A stretch of DNA of 64,000 nt, taken from Methylopila capsulata. GTDB lineage: Bacteria; Pseudomonadota; Alphaproteobacteria; Rhizobiales; Methylopilaceae. The stretch covers positions 620,001-684,000 of the forward strand of contig NZ_JAFBCY010000003.1 of assembly GCF_016907975.1 (NCBI RefSeq), given 5' to 3'. A program made the position numbers and the translations under genes. Under the pieces are notes generated by a model. That model did not search any database. It was not told where the DNA came from and was given only the letters and a program-made list of their open reading frames with translations. Shown here piece after piece: positions 43,444 through 53,321 of the stretch (position 1 is the first letter of the stretch; the number at the start of each line of letters is the position of its first letter).

Positions 43444-45042
43444 ATGACCCAGCCCCCCTCCGCCTCCGGCGCCTTCGCTCCGCTCCGGCGGCCCGCCTTC
43501 GCGGTGCTGTGGGCCGCGACGATTCTCGGCAACACCGGCTCGTTCATGCGCGACATCGCGAGCGCGTGGATCGTGACGGATCTCGCCGCCTCGCCGGTCG
43601 CGGTCGCGCTTGTGCAGGCCGCCGGCACGCTGCCGATCTTCCTGCTGGCGATCCCGGCCGGCGTGCTGTCCGACATCCTCGACCGCCGCAAGCTGCTGAT
43701 CGCAATTCAGGTCCTGCTCGGCCTCGTCAGCCTGACTCTCGCCGTCATGGCCGCGTCGGGCGCGCTCACCGTCGCCACGCTCGTCGGGCTGACCTTCATC
43801 GGCGGCGTCGGCGCCGCGCTGATGGGACCGACCTGGCAATCGATCGTCCCGGAGCTCGTACCCAAGACCGAACTGCGCGACGCGGTCGCGTTGAACTCGC
43901 TCGGCATCAACGTGGCGCGATCGATCGGACCGGCTGCGGGCGGGCTTCTGCTGGGAGCGGTCGGCGCGGCGGCGACCTACGGCGTCGACGTCGCGTCCTA
44001 TCTGCTGGTGATCGCGGCGCTGGTCTGGTGGAACCGGCCGGCGTCCGCCGACGACGCCCTGGCGGAACGCTTCCCCGGCGCCTTCCGGGCGGGCCTGCGC
44101 TACGCCCGCGCCAGCCGCGAACTGCACCGCGTGCTGTTCCACGCCCTCGTGTTCTTCACCTGCTGCAGCGCGATCTGGGCGTTGCTTCCCCTCGTCGCCC
44201 GCGGGCTTCTCGGCGGGACCGCGGGCTTCTACGGCTTCATGCTCGGCGCGGTGGGCGTCGGCGCGATCTGCGGCGCCCTCGTGATGCCCCGGCTGCGCGC
44301 GCGCCTTGGCGCGGACGGCCTGATGCTGTTCGCGGCGATTCTTGCGGCGCTGGTTATGGCGGGGCTTGTCCTCGCGCCGCCGAAGCCGGTCGCGCTCGTC
44401 GCGCTGCTGGCCCTCGGCCTCGCCTGGATCGTCGCGCTGACGACGCTGAACGGCGCGGCGCAGGCGATCCTGCCGAACTGGGTGCGGGGGCGCGGGCTCG
44501 CCGTCTACCTCACCGTGTTCAACGGCGCGATGACCGGCGGCAGCCTGCTGTGGGGCCTTGTGGCCCATCACATCGGCGTCGCTCCCGCCCTGCTGGTCGC
44601 AGCCGCAGCGCTGCTCGGCGCAGGCCTCCTGCTCCGCCGCCGCACGCTGCCGGTGGGCGAGGCCGACCTGGCGCCCTCGAACCATTGGCCGGAGCCGCTG
44701 CTCGCCGCGCCGTTGGAGAACGACCGGGGACCGGTCACGGTTCTGATCGAATACCGCATCCCCGCAGCGGACCGGCCTGGGTTCCTGGCGACGCTCCATC
44801 GCCTCGCCGAAGAACGCCGTCGCGACGGCGCCTTCGAATGGGGCGTGGCGGAGGACGCCGCCGAGCCGGAGATCGTGGTGGAGTGGTTCCGGGTGGAATC
44901 CTGGGCCGAGCACCTTCGCCAGCACCGCCGCGTCTCCAAGGCCGACGCGGACGTCCAAGGCGCCGCGCGGGCGTTTCACAAGGGGCCGGCGGAGCCCGTG
45001 GTCCGGCACCTGATCGGGGGGCTTGCGGGGACGCCGCGCTAG
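43444..45042 (+). CDS. MFS_3 family exporter with C-terminal monooxygenase-like domain
   Basis: 532 residues. The first ~410 are a 12-helix MFS protein (LWAATILGNTGSFMRDIASAWIVTDL start, PAGVLSDILDRRKLLIAIQ motif A) of the transmembrane secretion effector type (EntS relatives). The last ~110 residues are soluble and look like a ferredoxin-like antibiotic biosynthesis monooxygenase (ABM) fold (VTVLIEYRIPAADRPGFLATL, VEWFRVESWAEHLRQHRRV). The frame extends into the preceding gene; the ATG at 43444 after the hairpin is chosen. Likely exports a small metabolite. Confidence 0.9.
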   Translation: MTQPPSASGAFAPLRRPAFAVLWAATILGNTGSFMRDIASAWIVTDLAASPVAVALVQAAGTLPIFLLAIPAGVLSDILDRRKLLIAIQVLLGLVSLTLAVMAASGALTVATLVGLTFIGGVGAALMGPTWQSIVPELVPKTELRDAVALNSLGINVARSIGPAAGGLLLGAVGAAATYGVDVASYLLVIAALVWWNRPASADDALAERFPGAFRAGLRYARASRELHRVLFHALVFFTCCSAIWALLPLVARGLLGGTAGFYGFMLGAVGVGAICGALVMPRLRARLGADGLMLFAAILAALVMAGLVLAPPKPVALVALLALGLAWIVALTTLNGAAQAILPNWVRGRGLAVYLTVFNGAMTGGSLLWGLVAHHIGVAPALLVAAAALLGAGLLLRRRTLPVGEADLAPSNHWPEPLLAAPLENDRGPVTVLIEYRIPAADRPGFLATLHRLAEERRRDGAFEWGVAEDAAEPEIVVEWFRVESWAEHLRQHRRVSKADADVQGAARAFHKGPAEPVVRHLIGGLAGTPR

Positions 45043-45053
45043 CTCGATTTACG

Positions 45054-45079
45054 GAAACAGTATGTTTCTATAGTTTCTA
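45054..45079. promoter_or_regulatory. AT-rich operator-like repeats
   Basis: GAAAC-N5-GTTTC (45054-45068) overlaps a direct repeat of GTTTCTA (45064-45070 and 45073-45079) in an AT-rich patch between the MFS gene stop and the short araC gene. A regulator site is plausible; the remaining 170 bases of the gap hold nothing I recognise. Confidence 0.4.
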
Positions 45080-45252
45080 TTTTTGCACCCGTTGTGACGA
45101 CTTAGGTTCGTTCTCGTGACCCTCGTCACCGGAACCCCGACGTCACTCTTCGGATCCCACGAACGTCAGGCGTCAAGCTGACGACGTGAGCCGCGCGAGC
45201 GTGTCCCAAGCCCTTCCGGTCGACGCCAGACCTCGAACCAGAGGCGCCGCCC

Positions 45253-45714
45253 ATGACCACGCTTGAACGACCGTCCGCGCGCGGACCCGGCGAAAGCCGC
45301 CCCGACCCCATAAACGGATCGACCGCCGCCGAGAGACTGCTCCGCGCCGGCGGCCTCTCGCCCGCCCGCGAACGACTGGCGACCGCAGCGCTGGCCGACG
45401 GCGACGCCTCCGTCGCCGACGTCGCCGCCCTCTGCGGTCTGTCGCGGAGCTATTTCATTCGCGCGTTCCACGCCACGACCGGCCAGACGCCGCATCGCTG
45501 GGCCCGAGAGCGGCGGCTTCGGCGGGCGCGGGATCTTGTCGCCGACACGTCGGAGCCGATTGCCGCCATCGCGGCGAGCTGCGGCTTTGCCGATCAGAGC
45601 CACTTCACCCGGGCGTTCCGGGCGCGCTGGGGGGAAAGCCCGGCGAACTACCGACGTCGGTCGGCGGAGCAACGGCCCGCTGCGTCTTGCGGCGGACGGC
45701 GACGATGCGCCTGA
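45253..45714 (+). CDS. Short AraC family regulator, DNA-binding domain only
   Basis: 153 residues. Almost the whole protein is the AraC domain: VADVAALCGLSRSYFIRAF then IAAIAASCGFADQSHFTRAF, with a ~40-residue N-terminal tail and no sensor domain. Such stand-alone proteins can act constitutively, like SoxS/MarA. GAGGCGCC precedes the ATG. Followed by the flavin reductase gene after 96 bases on the same strand. Confidence 0.88.
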   Translation: MTTLERPSARGPGESRPDPINGSTAAERLLRAGGLSPARERLATAALADGDASVADVAALCGLSRSYFIRAFHATTGQTPHRWARERRLRRARDLVADTSEPIAAIAASCGFADQSHFTRAFRARWGESPANYRRRSAEQRPAASCGGRRRCA

Positions 45715-45810
45715 TCGATAAGCGCTGCGTTTGCGCACGTCCTCGCCTATATGGGATCGAGCGGCCGCCATTCTCGGCTTCCCCGCAGGTGATCCCCGGA
45801 GCAGCGCGCT

Positions 45811-46341
45811 TTGACCGTCAAGGATAAGAACGCCACGCGTTACCGCGAGGCGATGTCGCGGGTGGCGATGCCGGTGCATGTGGTGACGACGGACGGCCCC
45901 GGCGGACGGCACGGCGCCACGGCGACAGCTGTCGCGAGCGTCACGGACTCGCCGCCGACCCTGCTTGTCTGCCTGAACCGCGCCAGCACGATCCACACCC
46001 GCGTCACCGAAAACGCCGTGCTGGCCGTCAACGTGCTGTCGGGCGACCAGGAGGCCGTGGCCCGCGCCTTCGCCCGATCGTCCGGCGGCCGCGAGGACGA
46101 TCGCTTCGCCACGGGCGAGTGGCGCGCCCTGTCGACCGGCGCCCCGACGCTGATCGACGCCGTGGCCGTGTTCGACGGACGGGTGGTCGAAGCGCGCGAG
46201 ATCGGCACGCACACCGTGCTGATCGTGGAGTTGGACGCCGTCGACGCCTCCGACGACCATCGCGACGGCCTGCTCTACCACCGCCGCGGCTATCGCCGCG
46301 ACGGGGCGACCGTCGCGCGCGAGCCGACGCCGGCCGCGTGA
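45811..46341 (+). CDS. Flavin reductase family protein (RutF/HpaC-like)
   Basis: 176 residues with a TTG start at 45811 behind GGAG; an in-frame ATG at codon 15 is an alternative. The flavin reductase fold is shown by MPVHVVTTDGPGGRHGATATAVASV, PPTLLVCLNRAS and NVLSGDQE. It supplies reduced FMN/FAD to a two-component monooxygenase. No partner monooxygenase gene is adjacent, unless the ABM-like MFS tail is relevant, which I doubt. Confidence 0.88.
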   Translation: MTVKDKNATRYREAMSRVAMPVHVVTTDGPGGRHGATATAVASVTDSPPTLLVCLNRASTIHTRVTENAVLAVNVLSGDQEAVARAFARSSGGREDDRFATGEWRALSTGAPTLIDAVAVFDGRVVEAREIGTHTVLIVELDAVDASDDHRDGLLYHRRGYRRDGATVAREPTPAA

Positions 46342-46365
46342 GCCGGCGCCTCGTTCCAAGCGCGT

Positions 46366-47112
46366 TCAGGCGCTTGCGCCCTCTTCGACCATGACGGTCG
46401 CGCCCGGATAGAACCGGTCGTAGAACGGCTTGAAGCGCTGCAGGAAGTCGGCCTGATCCGCCGCGGACATCTGGCGGCGGTGGCGGTGCGGCTTGGCGAC
46501 GTTGACCTTGCGGGCCATCCGCTTCGTGGCCCGCTCGAAGATCACGCCGTAGCTGTCCCGCGGCGCGTCAAGGCCGAGCTGTCCGCAGATCGCGTCGAGC
46601 GTGACGGTGTGATCGAACGCCGTCTGCTCGTAATTGAGGACCAGACCACCGGGAATGTCCGCCCACGAGGTGATGCGCGCGATGTTGACCTCGATGGTCT
46701 TCAGCGTGCTCGACAGGTCGCCGACCCTGATCATCGGATGCGAGCGCCCCTTCTGCTCTGCGAGCCGCATGACGACGTCGAGCATGGAAAGCGCGATGTC
46801 GCGCGGATCGCGAATCCCGACCATGTGCTTGGCGGCGCCGCGCTCGATCAAAGACGCGATCGCCGGCGAAGCGCCATGGTGCGAGCGAAGCAGCAGGATC
46901 GTGTCGGCGTGTTCGGCCGCCTCAACGGCGGCGACGACCTCCGGCGTGAAGTCCCGAATGGTGTTGGTGTAGTGCGTCTTGCCGCTATGGTCGCCGCGCG
47001 CTTCGGCGGACAGCACGATGGGCTTGTAACCCAACACGTCGAACATCGCTCGCGTAAGTTCGAATGTCAGACTTGATCCTGATTTTGGCGCGCCGTAATT
47101 GATATAGATCAT
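46366..47112 (-). CDS. Sulfotransferase-like protein
   Basis: 248 residues from the ATG at 47112 (GGGGGAT eight bases ahead). The start INYGAPKSGSSLTFELTRAM contains a PAPS 5'-phosphosulfate loop-like PKSGSS, and MVGIRDPRDIALSMLDVVMR resembles the 3'-phosphate-binding RDPRD segment of sulfotransferases. The acceptor is unknown (lipid, polysaccharide or small molecule). The gene is alone, in an AT-richer pocket at its 5' end, between a flavin reductase and glpK. No PAPS synthesis genes are nearby. Confidence 0.72.
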   Translation of the reverse strand: MIYINYGAPKSGSSLTFELTRAMFDVLGYKPIVLSAEARGDHSGKTHYTNTIRDFTPEVVAAVEAAEHADTILLLRSHHGASPAIASLIERGAAKHMVGIRDPRDIALSMLDVVMRLAEQKGRSHPMIRVGDLSSTLKTIEVNIARITSWADIPGGLVLNYEQTAFDHTVTLDAICGQLGLDAPRDSYGVIFERATKRMARKVNVAKPHRHRRQMSAADQADFLQRFKPFYDRFYPGATVMVEEGASA

Positions 47113-47216
47113 ATTTGCATCCCCCGCGTGCAAATAGATTTCGTTTTCTTGCGCAGGGCAACACAAAATATTCTCAGTATGTCCGCTTATTCCACGCGTC
47201 GTTCATTCTATAATTT

Positions 47217-48716
47217 TTAGCGTAAATCTGTTTTGGTGCGGCGGACAGCGTCTCGCCAGCCGGCGATCTTTCGGCTGCGGCGGGCGGGGTCCATCTGCGG
47301 CGCGAAGCGGCGCTCAAGACGCCAGGCGGCGGCGAAGTCCGCGGGCTCTGGGCAGACGCCCGCCGCGAGGCCGGCGAGATAGGCGGCGCCCAGTGCAGTC
47401 GTCTCCGGCGCGATCGGCCGGTCCACCGGCGCGTCCAGCACGTCGGCGAGGAACTGCAGGGTCCAGTCGCTCGCCGCCATGCCGCCGTCCACCCGCAACA
47501 CGGTCCGCACGCCGGCCGCCTCCGGCCAGTCCGCCTGCATCGCCTCCAGCAGATCGCGCGTCTGGTAGCCGACGCATTCGAGCGCCGCGCGGGCGATCTC
47601 CGCCCGGCCCGCGCCGCGGGTCAGCCCGAACAGGGCGCCGCGCGCCTCGGCGTCCCAGTGCGGCGCGCCGAGGCCCACGAAGGCGGGCACCAGATACACG
47701 TCCTGATCGGGGTCCGCCGCTTCGGCGAGCGCCTGCGTCTCGGAGGCTTCGCGCACGAGGCCGAGCCCGTCGCGCAGCCATTGCACCGCCGCGCCCGCCA
47801 CGAAGATCGCGCCTTCGAGGGCGTAGGTGCGAACGCCGCCGAGCTGGTACGCGACGGTCGTCAGCAGCCTGTTGCGCGAGATCACGGGCCGCTCGCCGAC
47901 GTTCAGCAGCGCGAAGGCGCCGGTGCCATAGGTCGCCTTCGCCATGCCGGGCTCGAAGCACGCCTGGCCCACGGTGGCCGCCTGCTGGTCGCCCGCGACG
48001 CCGAGGATGCGGATCGAACCGCCGAAGACGTCCGGGGACGTGGCGCCGAAATCCCCCGCGCAGTCGAAGACCTCCGGCAGCATCGCGCGCGGCACCTCGA
48101 ACAGCCTGCAGAGATCGTCGTCGAACCGCCCCGCGTGGATGTCGTAGAGCGAGGTGCGGCAGGCGTTGGTCGCGTCGGTCGCATGCGCGGCGCCGCCGGT
48201 GAGGCGCCAGATCAGGTAGCTGTCGACCGTTCCGAACAGAAGCTCGCCGGCCTCCGCCCGGGCCCGCGCGCCGTCCACGCGGTCGAGCAGCCAGCCAATC
48301 TTGGCGGCCGAGAAATACGGGTTGAGCAGCAGCCCCGTCTTGGCCGCGACCTCGCTCCCGGCGCCCTCCGCCTCGAGACGCGCGCAGACCTCGGCGGTGC
48401 GCCGGTCCTGCCAGACGATCGCGTTGTGGATCGCCCGGCCCGTAGCGCGCTCCCACACCACCACGGTCTCGCGCTGGTTCGCGATCCCGAGGCCCGCGAC
48501 GTCCGCCGCGTGGAGGCCCGCGCGCGCCAGCGCCTCCGAGACGGTCGCGACCGTCGTCGCCCAGAGGTCCTCGGGGTCGTGCTCGACCCAACCCGGTCGC
48601 GGATAGATCTGTCGGAACTCCCGCTGCGCCGAAGCCACGGGCGCGAGGCCGGCGTCGAACACGATGGCCCGCGTCGACGTCGTGCCCTGATCGATCGCGA
48701 GAAGATGCGTGCTCAT
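47217..48716 (-). CDS. glpK: Glycerol kinase
   Basis: 499 residues, normal GlpK length. FGGY kinase motifs: phosphate loop [13 protein letters not shown] (9-21), glycerol site in the [14 protein letters not shown] segment, and the [12 protein letters not shown] and [10 protein letters not shown] motifs. It phosphorylates glycerol to sn-glycerol-3-phosphate in the cytoplasm. Its start overlaps the glpD stop (ATGA). No glpF or GlpT transporter is adjacent; the leftward sugar-type ABC transporter is a possible but unproven partner. The last gene of the glp operon. Confidence 0.96.
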   Translation of the reverse strand: MSTHLLAIDQGTTSTRAIVFDAGLAPVASAQREFRQIYPRPGWVEHDPEDLWATTVATVSEALARAGLHAADVAGLGIANQRETVVVWERATGRAIHNAIVWQDRRTAEVCARLEAEGAGSEVAAKTGLLLNPYFSAAKIGWLLDRVDGARARAEAGELLFGTVDSYLIWRLTGGAAHATDATNACRTSLYDIHAGRFDDDLCRLFEVPRAMLPEVFDCAGDFGATSPDVFGGSIRILGVAGDQQAATVGQACFEPGMAKATYGTGAFALLNVGERPVISRNRLLTTVAYQLGGVRTYALEGAIFVAGAAVQWLRDGLGLVREASETQALAEAADPDQDVYLVPAFVGLGAPHWDAEARGALFGLTRGAGRAEIARAALECVGYQTRDLLEAMQADWPEAAGVRTVLRVDGGMAASDWTLQFLADVLDAPVDRPIAPETTALGAAYLAGLAAGVCPEPADFAAAWRLERRFAPQMDPARRSRKIAGWRDAVRRTKTDLR

Positions 48717-50227
48717 GCCGGGCCGTTCTCCGACAGGGTGTCCATGAACGCGGCGAGCCGCTCCGTCTGGAGCGCGCTGAACCGCAGGCCGAGCTTGGTC
48801 CGCCGCCAGAGCACGTCCTCGGCGGTGCGCGCCCATTCCGCCGCGAAGAGATGACGCGCCTCGCGTTCGGTAAGCCCCGCTCCGAAGTCTTCGCCGAGGT
48901 CTTCGATCGTCGTCGCATCACTGAATATCGCGAGGGCCTCACCGCCATAGAGCCGCACAAGACGCTGCGCGGTCGTCGGCGCCAGAAACGGACAGGCGCG
49001 CGTAAGCTCGTCGACGAGCGTCGCCATGGTGTGGCCCCTGAAATCGCCGCCCGGTAGCGGGGCGGCGGCGGTCCACGCCGGCGCGGTCAGCCCAAGCGGC
49101 GCGGCGAGCCGGGCGAGCGCCGCCTCTGCCAGCTTGCGGTAGGTCGTCAGCTTGCCGCCGATCACCGTCAGCAAAGGCGGCCTCCCCTGGCCGGCGTCGA
49201 GCTCCAGCGCGTAATCCCGGCTCGTCTTCTGGGCGGCGTCCCGCCCTTCGTCGCGCAGCGGCCGGACGCCTGCGAAGCTCCACACCACGTCGGCGGGCTG
49301 CACGGGAGCCGCGAAATAGGCGCTGACGGCGTCGCAGAGGTAACGGACCTCCTCCGCGGTCGCGACGGCCGCGGCGGGCTCGCCGTCGTGATCGCAATCG
49401 GTCGTGCCGATCAGCGTGAAATCCTGCTCGTAAGGGATCGCGAACACCACGCGGCCGTCGCGGTGCTGGAAGACGAACGCCCGGTCGCCTTCGAACAGCC
49501 GGCGGGTGACGATGTGCGAGCCGCGGACGAGCCGCACCGGAGGTTCGGCGCCGCCCCCCGCGATCCGGCCGGCCATCGCGGCGACCCAGGGACCTGCGGC
49601 GTTGATCAGCGCGCGCGCCGCGATCTCCCGTTGGCCGGCCCGGTCCCGCAGCGTCAGTCGCCAGAGACCGTCGTGGCGCGCCGCCGCGACGACTTCGGTG
49701 CGAGGGGCGATCGTCGCGCCGCGCGCGCGGGCGTCGACCGCGTTCAGGACGACGAGACGGCTGTCGTCGACCCGGCAGTCCACGTATTCGAGCGCGCGGC
49801 GGAAGTACGGCTTCAGCGCGGCGCCCTCGGACGTGTGCGCGAGATCGAGCGCGCGCGACGCCGGGAGCGTCGTCCGGCCGCCGAGCCGATCGTACAGGAA
49901 CAGGCCAAAACGGAGCAGCCACCACGACCGCAGGCCGGGATGATGCGGCAGGACGAAGCTCATCGGCCGGACGAGGTGGGGGGCGAGGCCGAGCAAGACC
50001 TCGCGCTCGGCGAGCGCCTCGCGCACGAGCCGGACCTGGAAGGTCTCGAGGTAGCGCAGGCCGCCATGGACGAGCTTGGTCGACGCCGACGAGGTCGCGC
50101 CGCCGAGATCGCCCGCTTCGCTCAGATGAACGCGAAGGCCGCGGCCGGCCGCGTCGCGGGCGAGGCCGCAGCCGTTGATCCCGCCGCCGACGATCGCGAG
50201 GTCGAAGACGCCGGCCGCCGGGATCAC
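48713..50227 (-). CDS. glpD: Aerobic glycerol-3-phosphate dehydrogenase
   Basis: 504 residues from a GTG at 50227 that overlaps the upstream regulator's stop (GTGA). FAD motif [21 protein letters not shown] (about 9-29), then [16 protein letters not shown] (about 46-61), a GlpD signature. It oxidises glycerol-3-phosphate to dihydroxyacetone phosphate and feeds ubiquinone at the inner membrane. The C-terminal ~115 residues are the cap domain ([19 protein letters not shown]). The middle gene of a tightly coupled glpR-glpD-glpK operon. Confidence 0.96.
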   Translation of the reverse strand: MIPAAGVFDLAIVGGGINGCGLARDAAGRGLRVHLSEAGDLGGATSSASTKLVHGGLRYLETFQVRLVREALAEREVLLGLAPHLVRPMSFVLPHHPGLRSWWLLRFGLFLYDRLGGRTTLPASRALDLAHTSEGAALKPYFRRALEYVDCRVDDSRLVVLNAVDARARGATIAPRTEVVAAARHDGLWRLTLRDRAGQREIAARALINAAGPWVAAMAGRIAGGGAEPPVRLVRGSHIVTRRLFEGDRAFVFQHRDGRVVFAIPYEQDFTLIGTTDCDHDGEPAAAVATAEEVRYLCDAVSAYFAAPVQPADVVWSFAGVRPLRDEGRDAAQKTSRDYALELDAGQGRPPLLTVIGGKLTTYRKLAEAALARLAAPLGLTAPAWTAAAPLPGGDFRGHTMATLVDELTRACPFLAPTTAQRLVRLYGGEALAIFSDATTIEDLGEDFGAGLTEREARHLFAAEWARTAEDVLWRRTKLGLRFSALQTERLAAFMDTLSENGPA

Positions 50228-51021
50228 TGGGCCGCTTCGCTCTGGACCTCGTCGCGCAACCCGGTCTCGACCACCCGCACCTCGTGGCGCCGGCACAGCT
50301 CCGCGAGCTCTTCGCTGTCGATGCGATCCGTCACGAACGTGTCCACCTGCGACAGGCGACCGACCCGGATGGGCGCGCTGCGGGCGAGCTTCGACCGGTC
50401 CGCGACCAGCACGATCTCGCGAGCGTTCTCCATGATCGCCTGGCTGACCATCACCTCGCGGTAGTCGTAGTCGAGAAGCGCGCCCTCCTCGTCGATCGCG
50501 GACACGCCGATAACGGCGTAGTCGACCTTGAACTGCTTGATGAAATCGACGGCGGGTCCGCCCACGATGCCCGCGTCGGAGCGGCGGACCGGTCCCCCCG
50601 CGACGATCACGTCGACCCCGGGATGGCGATAGAGCAGGGTCGCGACGTTCAGGTTGTTGGTGATCACGAGCAGCTCTTCGTGGCGGCCGAGCGCCCGGGC
50701 GACCTCCTCGGTCGTCGTCCCGATGTTGATGAACAGCGACGAGCCGTTCGGAATGATCCGCGCGGCCGCCTCGCCGATCGCTCTCTTCTCGTCCTGCGCG
50801 ATGAAGCGGCGGGCGTCGTAACCGACGTTCTCGACCCCGGACGCGATCGTCGCGCCGCCATGGACGCGCGACAGCATCCGGCGCTCGCAGAGCTCGTTCA
50901 GATCCTTCCGGATGGTCTGCGGCGTTACGGAGAAGCGCGCGGCGAGATCCTCCACCACCACGCGCCCCACCGAACGCGCGAGCGCCACGATCTCGTGTTG
51001 CCGCCCATTGAGCTGCTCCAT
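50224..51021 (-). CDS. glpR: DeoR family regulator of glycerol metabolism (GlpR)
   Basis: 265 residues from the ATG at 51021, behind a strong GGAGGAAG site; longer in-frame starts up to 51165 are unlikely. DeoR helix-turn-helix at about 18-45 (VVVEDLAARFSVTPQTIRKDLNEL), followed by RVHGGA, then the sugar-phosphate sensor fold (INIGTTTEEVARAL, ITNNLNVATLL, DRSKLARSAP). GlpR represses glycerol genes and is released by glycerol-3-phosphate. Being first in the operon gives autoregulation. It is divergent from the tandem winged-helix GntR gene. Confidence 0.94.
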   Translation of the reverse strand: MEQLNGRQHEIVALARSVGRVVVEDLAARFSVTPQTIRKDLNELCERRMLSRVHGGATIASGVENVGYDARRFIAQDEKRAIGEAAARIIPNGSSLFINIGTTTEEVARALGRHEELLVITNNLNVATLLYRHPGVDVIVAGGPVRRSDAGIVGGPAVDFIKQFKVDYAVIGVSAIDEEGALLDYDYREVMVSQAIMENAREIVLVADRSKLARSAPIRVGRLSQVDTFVTDRIDSEELAELCRRHEVRVVETGLRDEVQSEAAQ

Positions 51022-51251
51022 GCGCTTCCTCCGTCTTGTTCCAACGGTTTCAGCGAACATCGCATGGACGGCCGCCGGGCGAACGACCTCCTTAAGATTA
51101 AGACACACACGGTTGTATGACCCGAAAACGCCATCTGTGATTGTGTGATTTTGGATCATACGCAAAGGTGCGGATCGACAGCCGACTTAAGACTGCATTA
51201 AGCAATCGGCGACCGTTGGTATTGCGGCAGCGCGCTGCGTTAGGGCCAAGA

Positions 51252-52310
51252 GTGTCTTCAAGCTTGCACTTCCGCATCAGGGGCGTCATCGCCGAGGCGA
51301 TCGTCGCCGGTTGGCTTGTCCCCGGCGACGTCCTGTTCGAAGCCACGGTCGCGGAGGCTCTGCTGACGAGCCGCACCCCGGTCCGAACGGCGCTCGAACT
51401 GCTGCGCGAAGAGGGGCGGCTGGTGAAACTGCCCGGCCGCGGCTACGGCGTGATCGGCCGCGACGGCGCGGCGCCCCAGAGCCAGCGCCGCATCGGCCGC
51501 GAGGCCTTCGTCGCGCTTCCCTCCGCATCCGAATTCGGCGGACGCGCGCCCGCGGCCTGGTCGCGGATCTACGCCGAGGTGGAGGCGGAGGTCGGTGGCG
51601 GCGCCATCTTCGGCCCTTTGCGGATCATCGAGCTCGAGATCGCGAAGATCTATGGGGTCTCGCGGACGGTCGCCCGCGACGTGCTTTCGCGGATCGAACG
51701 GGTGGGGCTGATCTACAAGGACGAGCGCAACTTCTGGCGCGTGACGCCGCTCACCGCCGAGCGCGCTTCGGACCTCTACGAACTTCGTCGCGCGCTCGAG
51801 CCGGTCGCGCTGCGCCGCGCCGCCGAAGGCGGGCGCTACCACGCCGCGCGGGACATGCGCGATCGCCTCGCGAGGGCCTACAACCGGCTTCCCTATGTCA
51901 CTCCGCTCGAAATCTGCGCGTTCGAACGCGAATTGCACATCGACCTGATTTCGCTGTGCGACAACCCTGAGATCATTCAGGCTCTTCGCGTCGGCCAACT
52001 GCAACTGGCGGCGAACCGTCAGCTCTTCGCGAAGATGCCCCACGGCTTCCGGCAGATCCTTTCCGAGCATCTGGCCGTCGCCGACCGGCTTGCGGAGAAC
52101 GACATCGGCGGCGCGGCCGAGGCTTTGCGGCGCCACCTGAGCGAAGCGAAAGTCGCCTACATCGAGCATGCCGCCGAGATCGCGGCGCTGACGCCGGCGA
52201 CGCTGCCGCCCTATCTCCAGTTCGACTCCGACGACGGCCTCCCCTATGGAGGGTATCGTCGCACCTGTCTGAGCGAGATCGACGCAGTGCGGCCTTTCCG
52301 CCACGCCTGA
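51252..52310 (+). CDS. GntR/FCD-type regulator with two tandem winged-helix domains
   Basis: About 352 residues from the GTG at 51252; a TTG at 51141 in the same frame would give 389. Two GntR-like winged helices are visible: residues about 8-65 (FRIRGVIAEAIVAG, SRTPVRTALELLREEGRLV) and about 103-162 (VSRTVARDVLSRIERVGLIYKDERNFWRV), then an FCD-like helical domain (ASDLYELRRALEPVALRRAAEGG, ERELHIDLISLCDN, ILSEHLAVADRLAENDIGGAAEAL). Ordinary FCD regulators carry only one winged helix (~230 residues). Divergent from glpR; the target is not known. Confidence 0.82.
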   Translation: MSSSLHFRIRGVIAEAIVAGWLVPGDVLFEATVAEALLTSRTPVRTALELLREEGRLVKLPGRGYGVIGRDGAAPQSQRRIGREAFVALPSASEFGGRAPAAWSRIYAEVEAEVGGGAIFGPLRIIELEIAKIYGVSRTVARDVLSRIERVGLIYKDERNFWRVTPLTAERASDLYELRRALEPVALRRAAEGGRYHAARDMRDRLARAYNRLPYVTPLEICAFERELHIDLISLCDNPEIIQALRVGQLQLAANRQLFAKMPHGFRQILSEHLAVADRLAENDIGGAAEALRRHLSEAKVAYIEHAAEIAALTPATLPPYLQFDSDDGLPYGGYRRTCLSEIDAVRPFRHA

Positions 52311-52421
52311 GATCTCTTCGCGGCGAAAGGGTGTTCGACCGATCGTTTCACGCCATACTTGCCGCCAAGATCAGGACGTCGCGTTTGCGGCTTCCGACGC
52401 CCTCCCCCGGAGCTTTCTAAG

Positions 52422-53258
52422 ATGCACATCCGTTCGTCCGCGAGCCTGCTCGCACTAGCGCTCGCAACTGCCGCCGTCGCCGCCCCCGCCTTTGCAGCCG
52501 ATATCGCAGTGGACGGCGTCGCGATCGCCCCGACCGTGGTGGATGAGAGCGGCTGGCGCGTCACGCTCAAGGCGACCGGCGTTGTCCAGCCCAAGTTCGA
52601 AGGCGTCGACAAGTACGGCGTGTCCGGCTTCCCGGGCTTGAGCATCCGCCGTCCCGGCCAGCCCTGGAAGTTCGGCGCCCCGGACGACGGGTTCGGCTTC
52701 GCGCTCTACGACGGCGACTTCTTCCAGTTCGGCCCGGTCGGTCGTCTGCGCTCCGAGCGCAACTCGAGCGACGTCAAAAAGCTCCGCGGTCTCCACGACG
52801 TCGATTGGGGGATCGAGCCGGGCGTGTTCCTCGAGGTCTATCCGACCGAGAAAATTCGCGTGCGTGGCGAGCTGCGCTATGGCGTGACGGGCCATGACGG
52901 CTTCGTCGGCGACATCGCAGCGGATTGGATCGAACGCCAGGGTCCGTGGACCCTCTCGTTCGGCCCCCGCGTCGCCCTCGGCGACTCCGATTTCATGAAC
53001 GAGTACTTCGGCGTCACCGGCCGCGACTCCAGGCGCACCGGCCTGTCGCGCTACAAGGCCAAGGGCGGCGTGAAGTCGGTCGGCGTGGCCGGCGCCGCGA
53101 CCTACGACTGGACGCCGAACTGGAGCACGACCGTGTTCGGCGGCTACAACCGCCTCGTGTCCGACGCCGCCGACAGCCCGATCGTGAAGCGCGCCGGGTC
53201 GAAGGATCAGTTCACCGTCGGTCTTGGCGTGGCCTACTCGTTCGACGTCAACTGGTGA
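52422..53258 (+). CDS. MipA/OmpV family outer-membrane protein
   Basis: 278 residues from the ATG at 52422 (GGAG ahead), with a signal peptide (LLALALATAAVAAPAFA). The barrel signatures GFGFALYDGDFFQFGPVGRLRSER and the ending VGLGVAYSFDVNW (terminal aromatic) match the MipA/OmpV family of scaffold or porin-like proteins. It lies alone, followed by a strong terminator. The upstream 111-base gap contains its promoter. Role probably in envelope structure or as a stress-responsive porin. Confidence 0.9.
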   Translation: MHIRSSASLLALALATAAVAAPAFAADIAVDGVAIAPTVVDESGWRVTLKATGVVQPKFEGVDKYGVSGFPGLSIRRPGQPWKFGAPDDGFGFALYDGDFFQFGPVGRLRSERNSSDVKKLRGLHDVDWGIEPGVFLEVYPTEKIRVRGELRYGVTGHDGFVGDIAADWIERQGPWTLSFGPRVALGDSDFMNEYFGVTGRDSRRTGLSRYKAKGGVKSVGVAGAATYDWTPNWSTTVFGGYNRLVSDAADSPIVKRAGSKDQFTVGLGVAYSFDVNW

Positions 53259-53292
53259 ACCAAGCCGGCCGGACCGGTCGGATAGAAGATCG

Positions 53293-53321
53293 AAGGCGCG
53301 CTTCTCGGAGCGCGCCTTTTT
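53293..53321 (+). terminator. Strong intrinsic terminator after the MipA/OmpV gene
   Basis: AAGGCGCGC (53293-53301) pairs with GCGCGCCTT (53310-53318) and is followed by a T run to 53321. It begins 34 bases after the stop codon. Confidence 0.9.
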
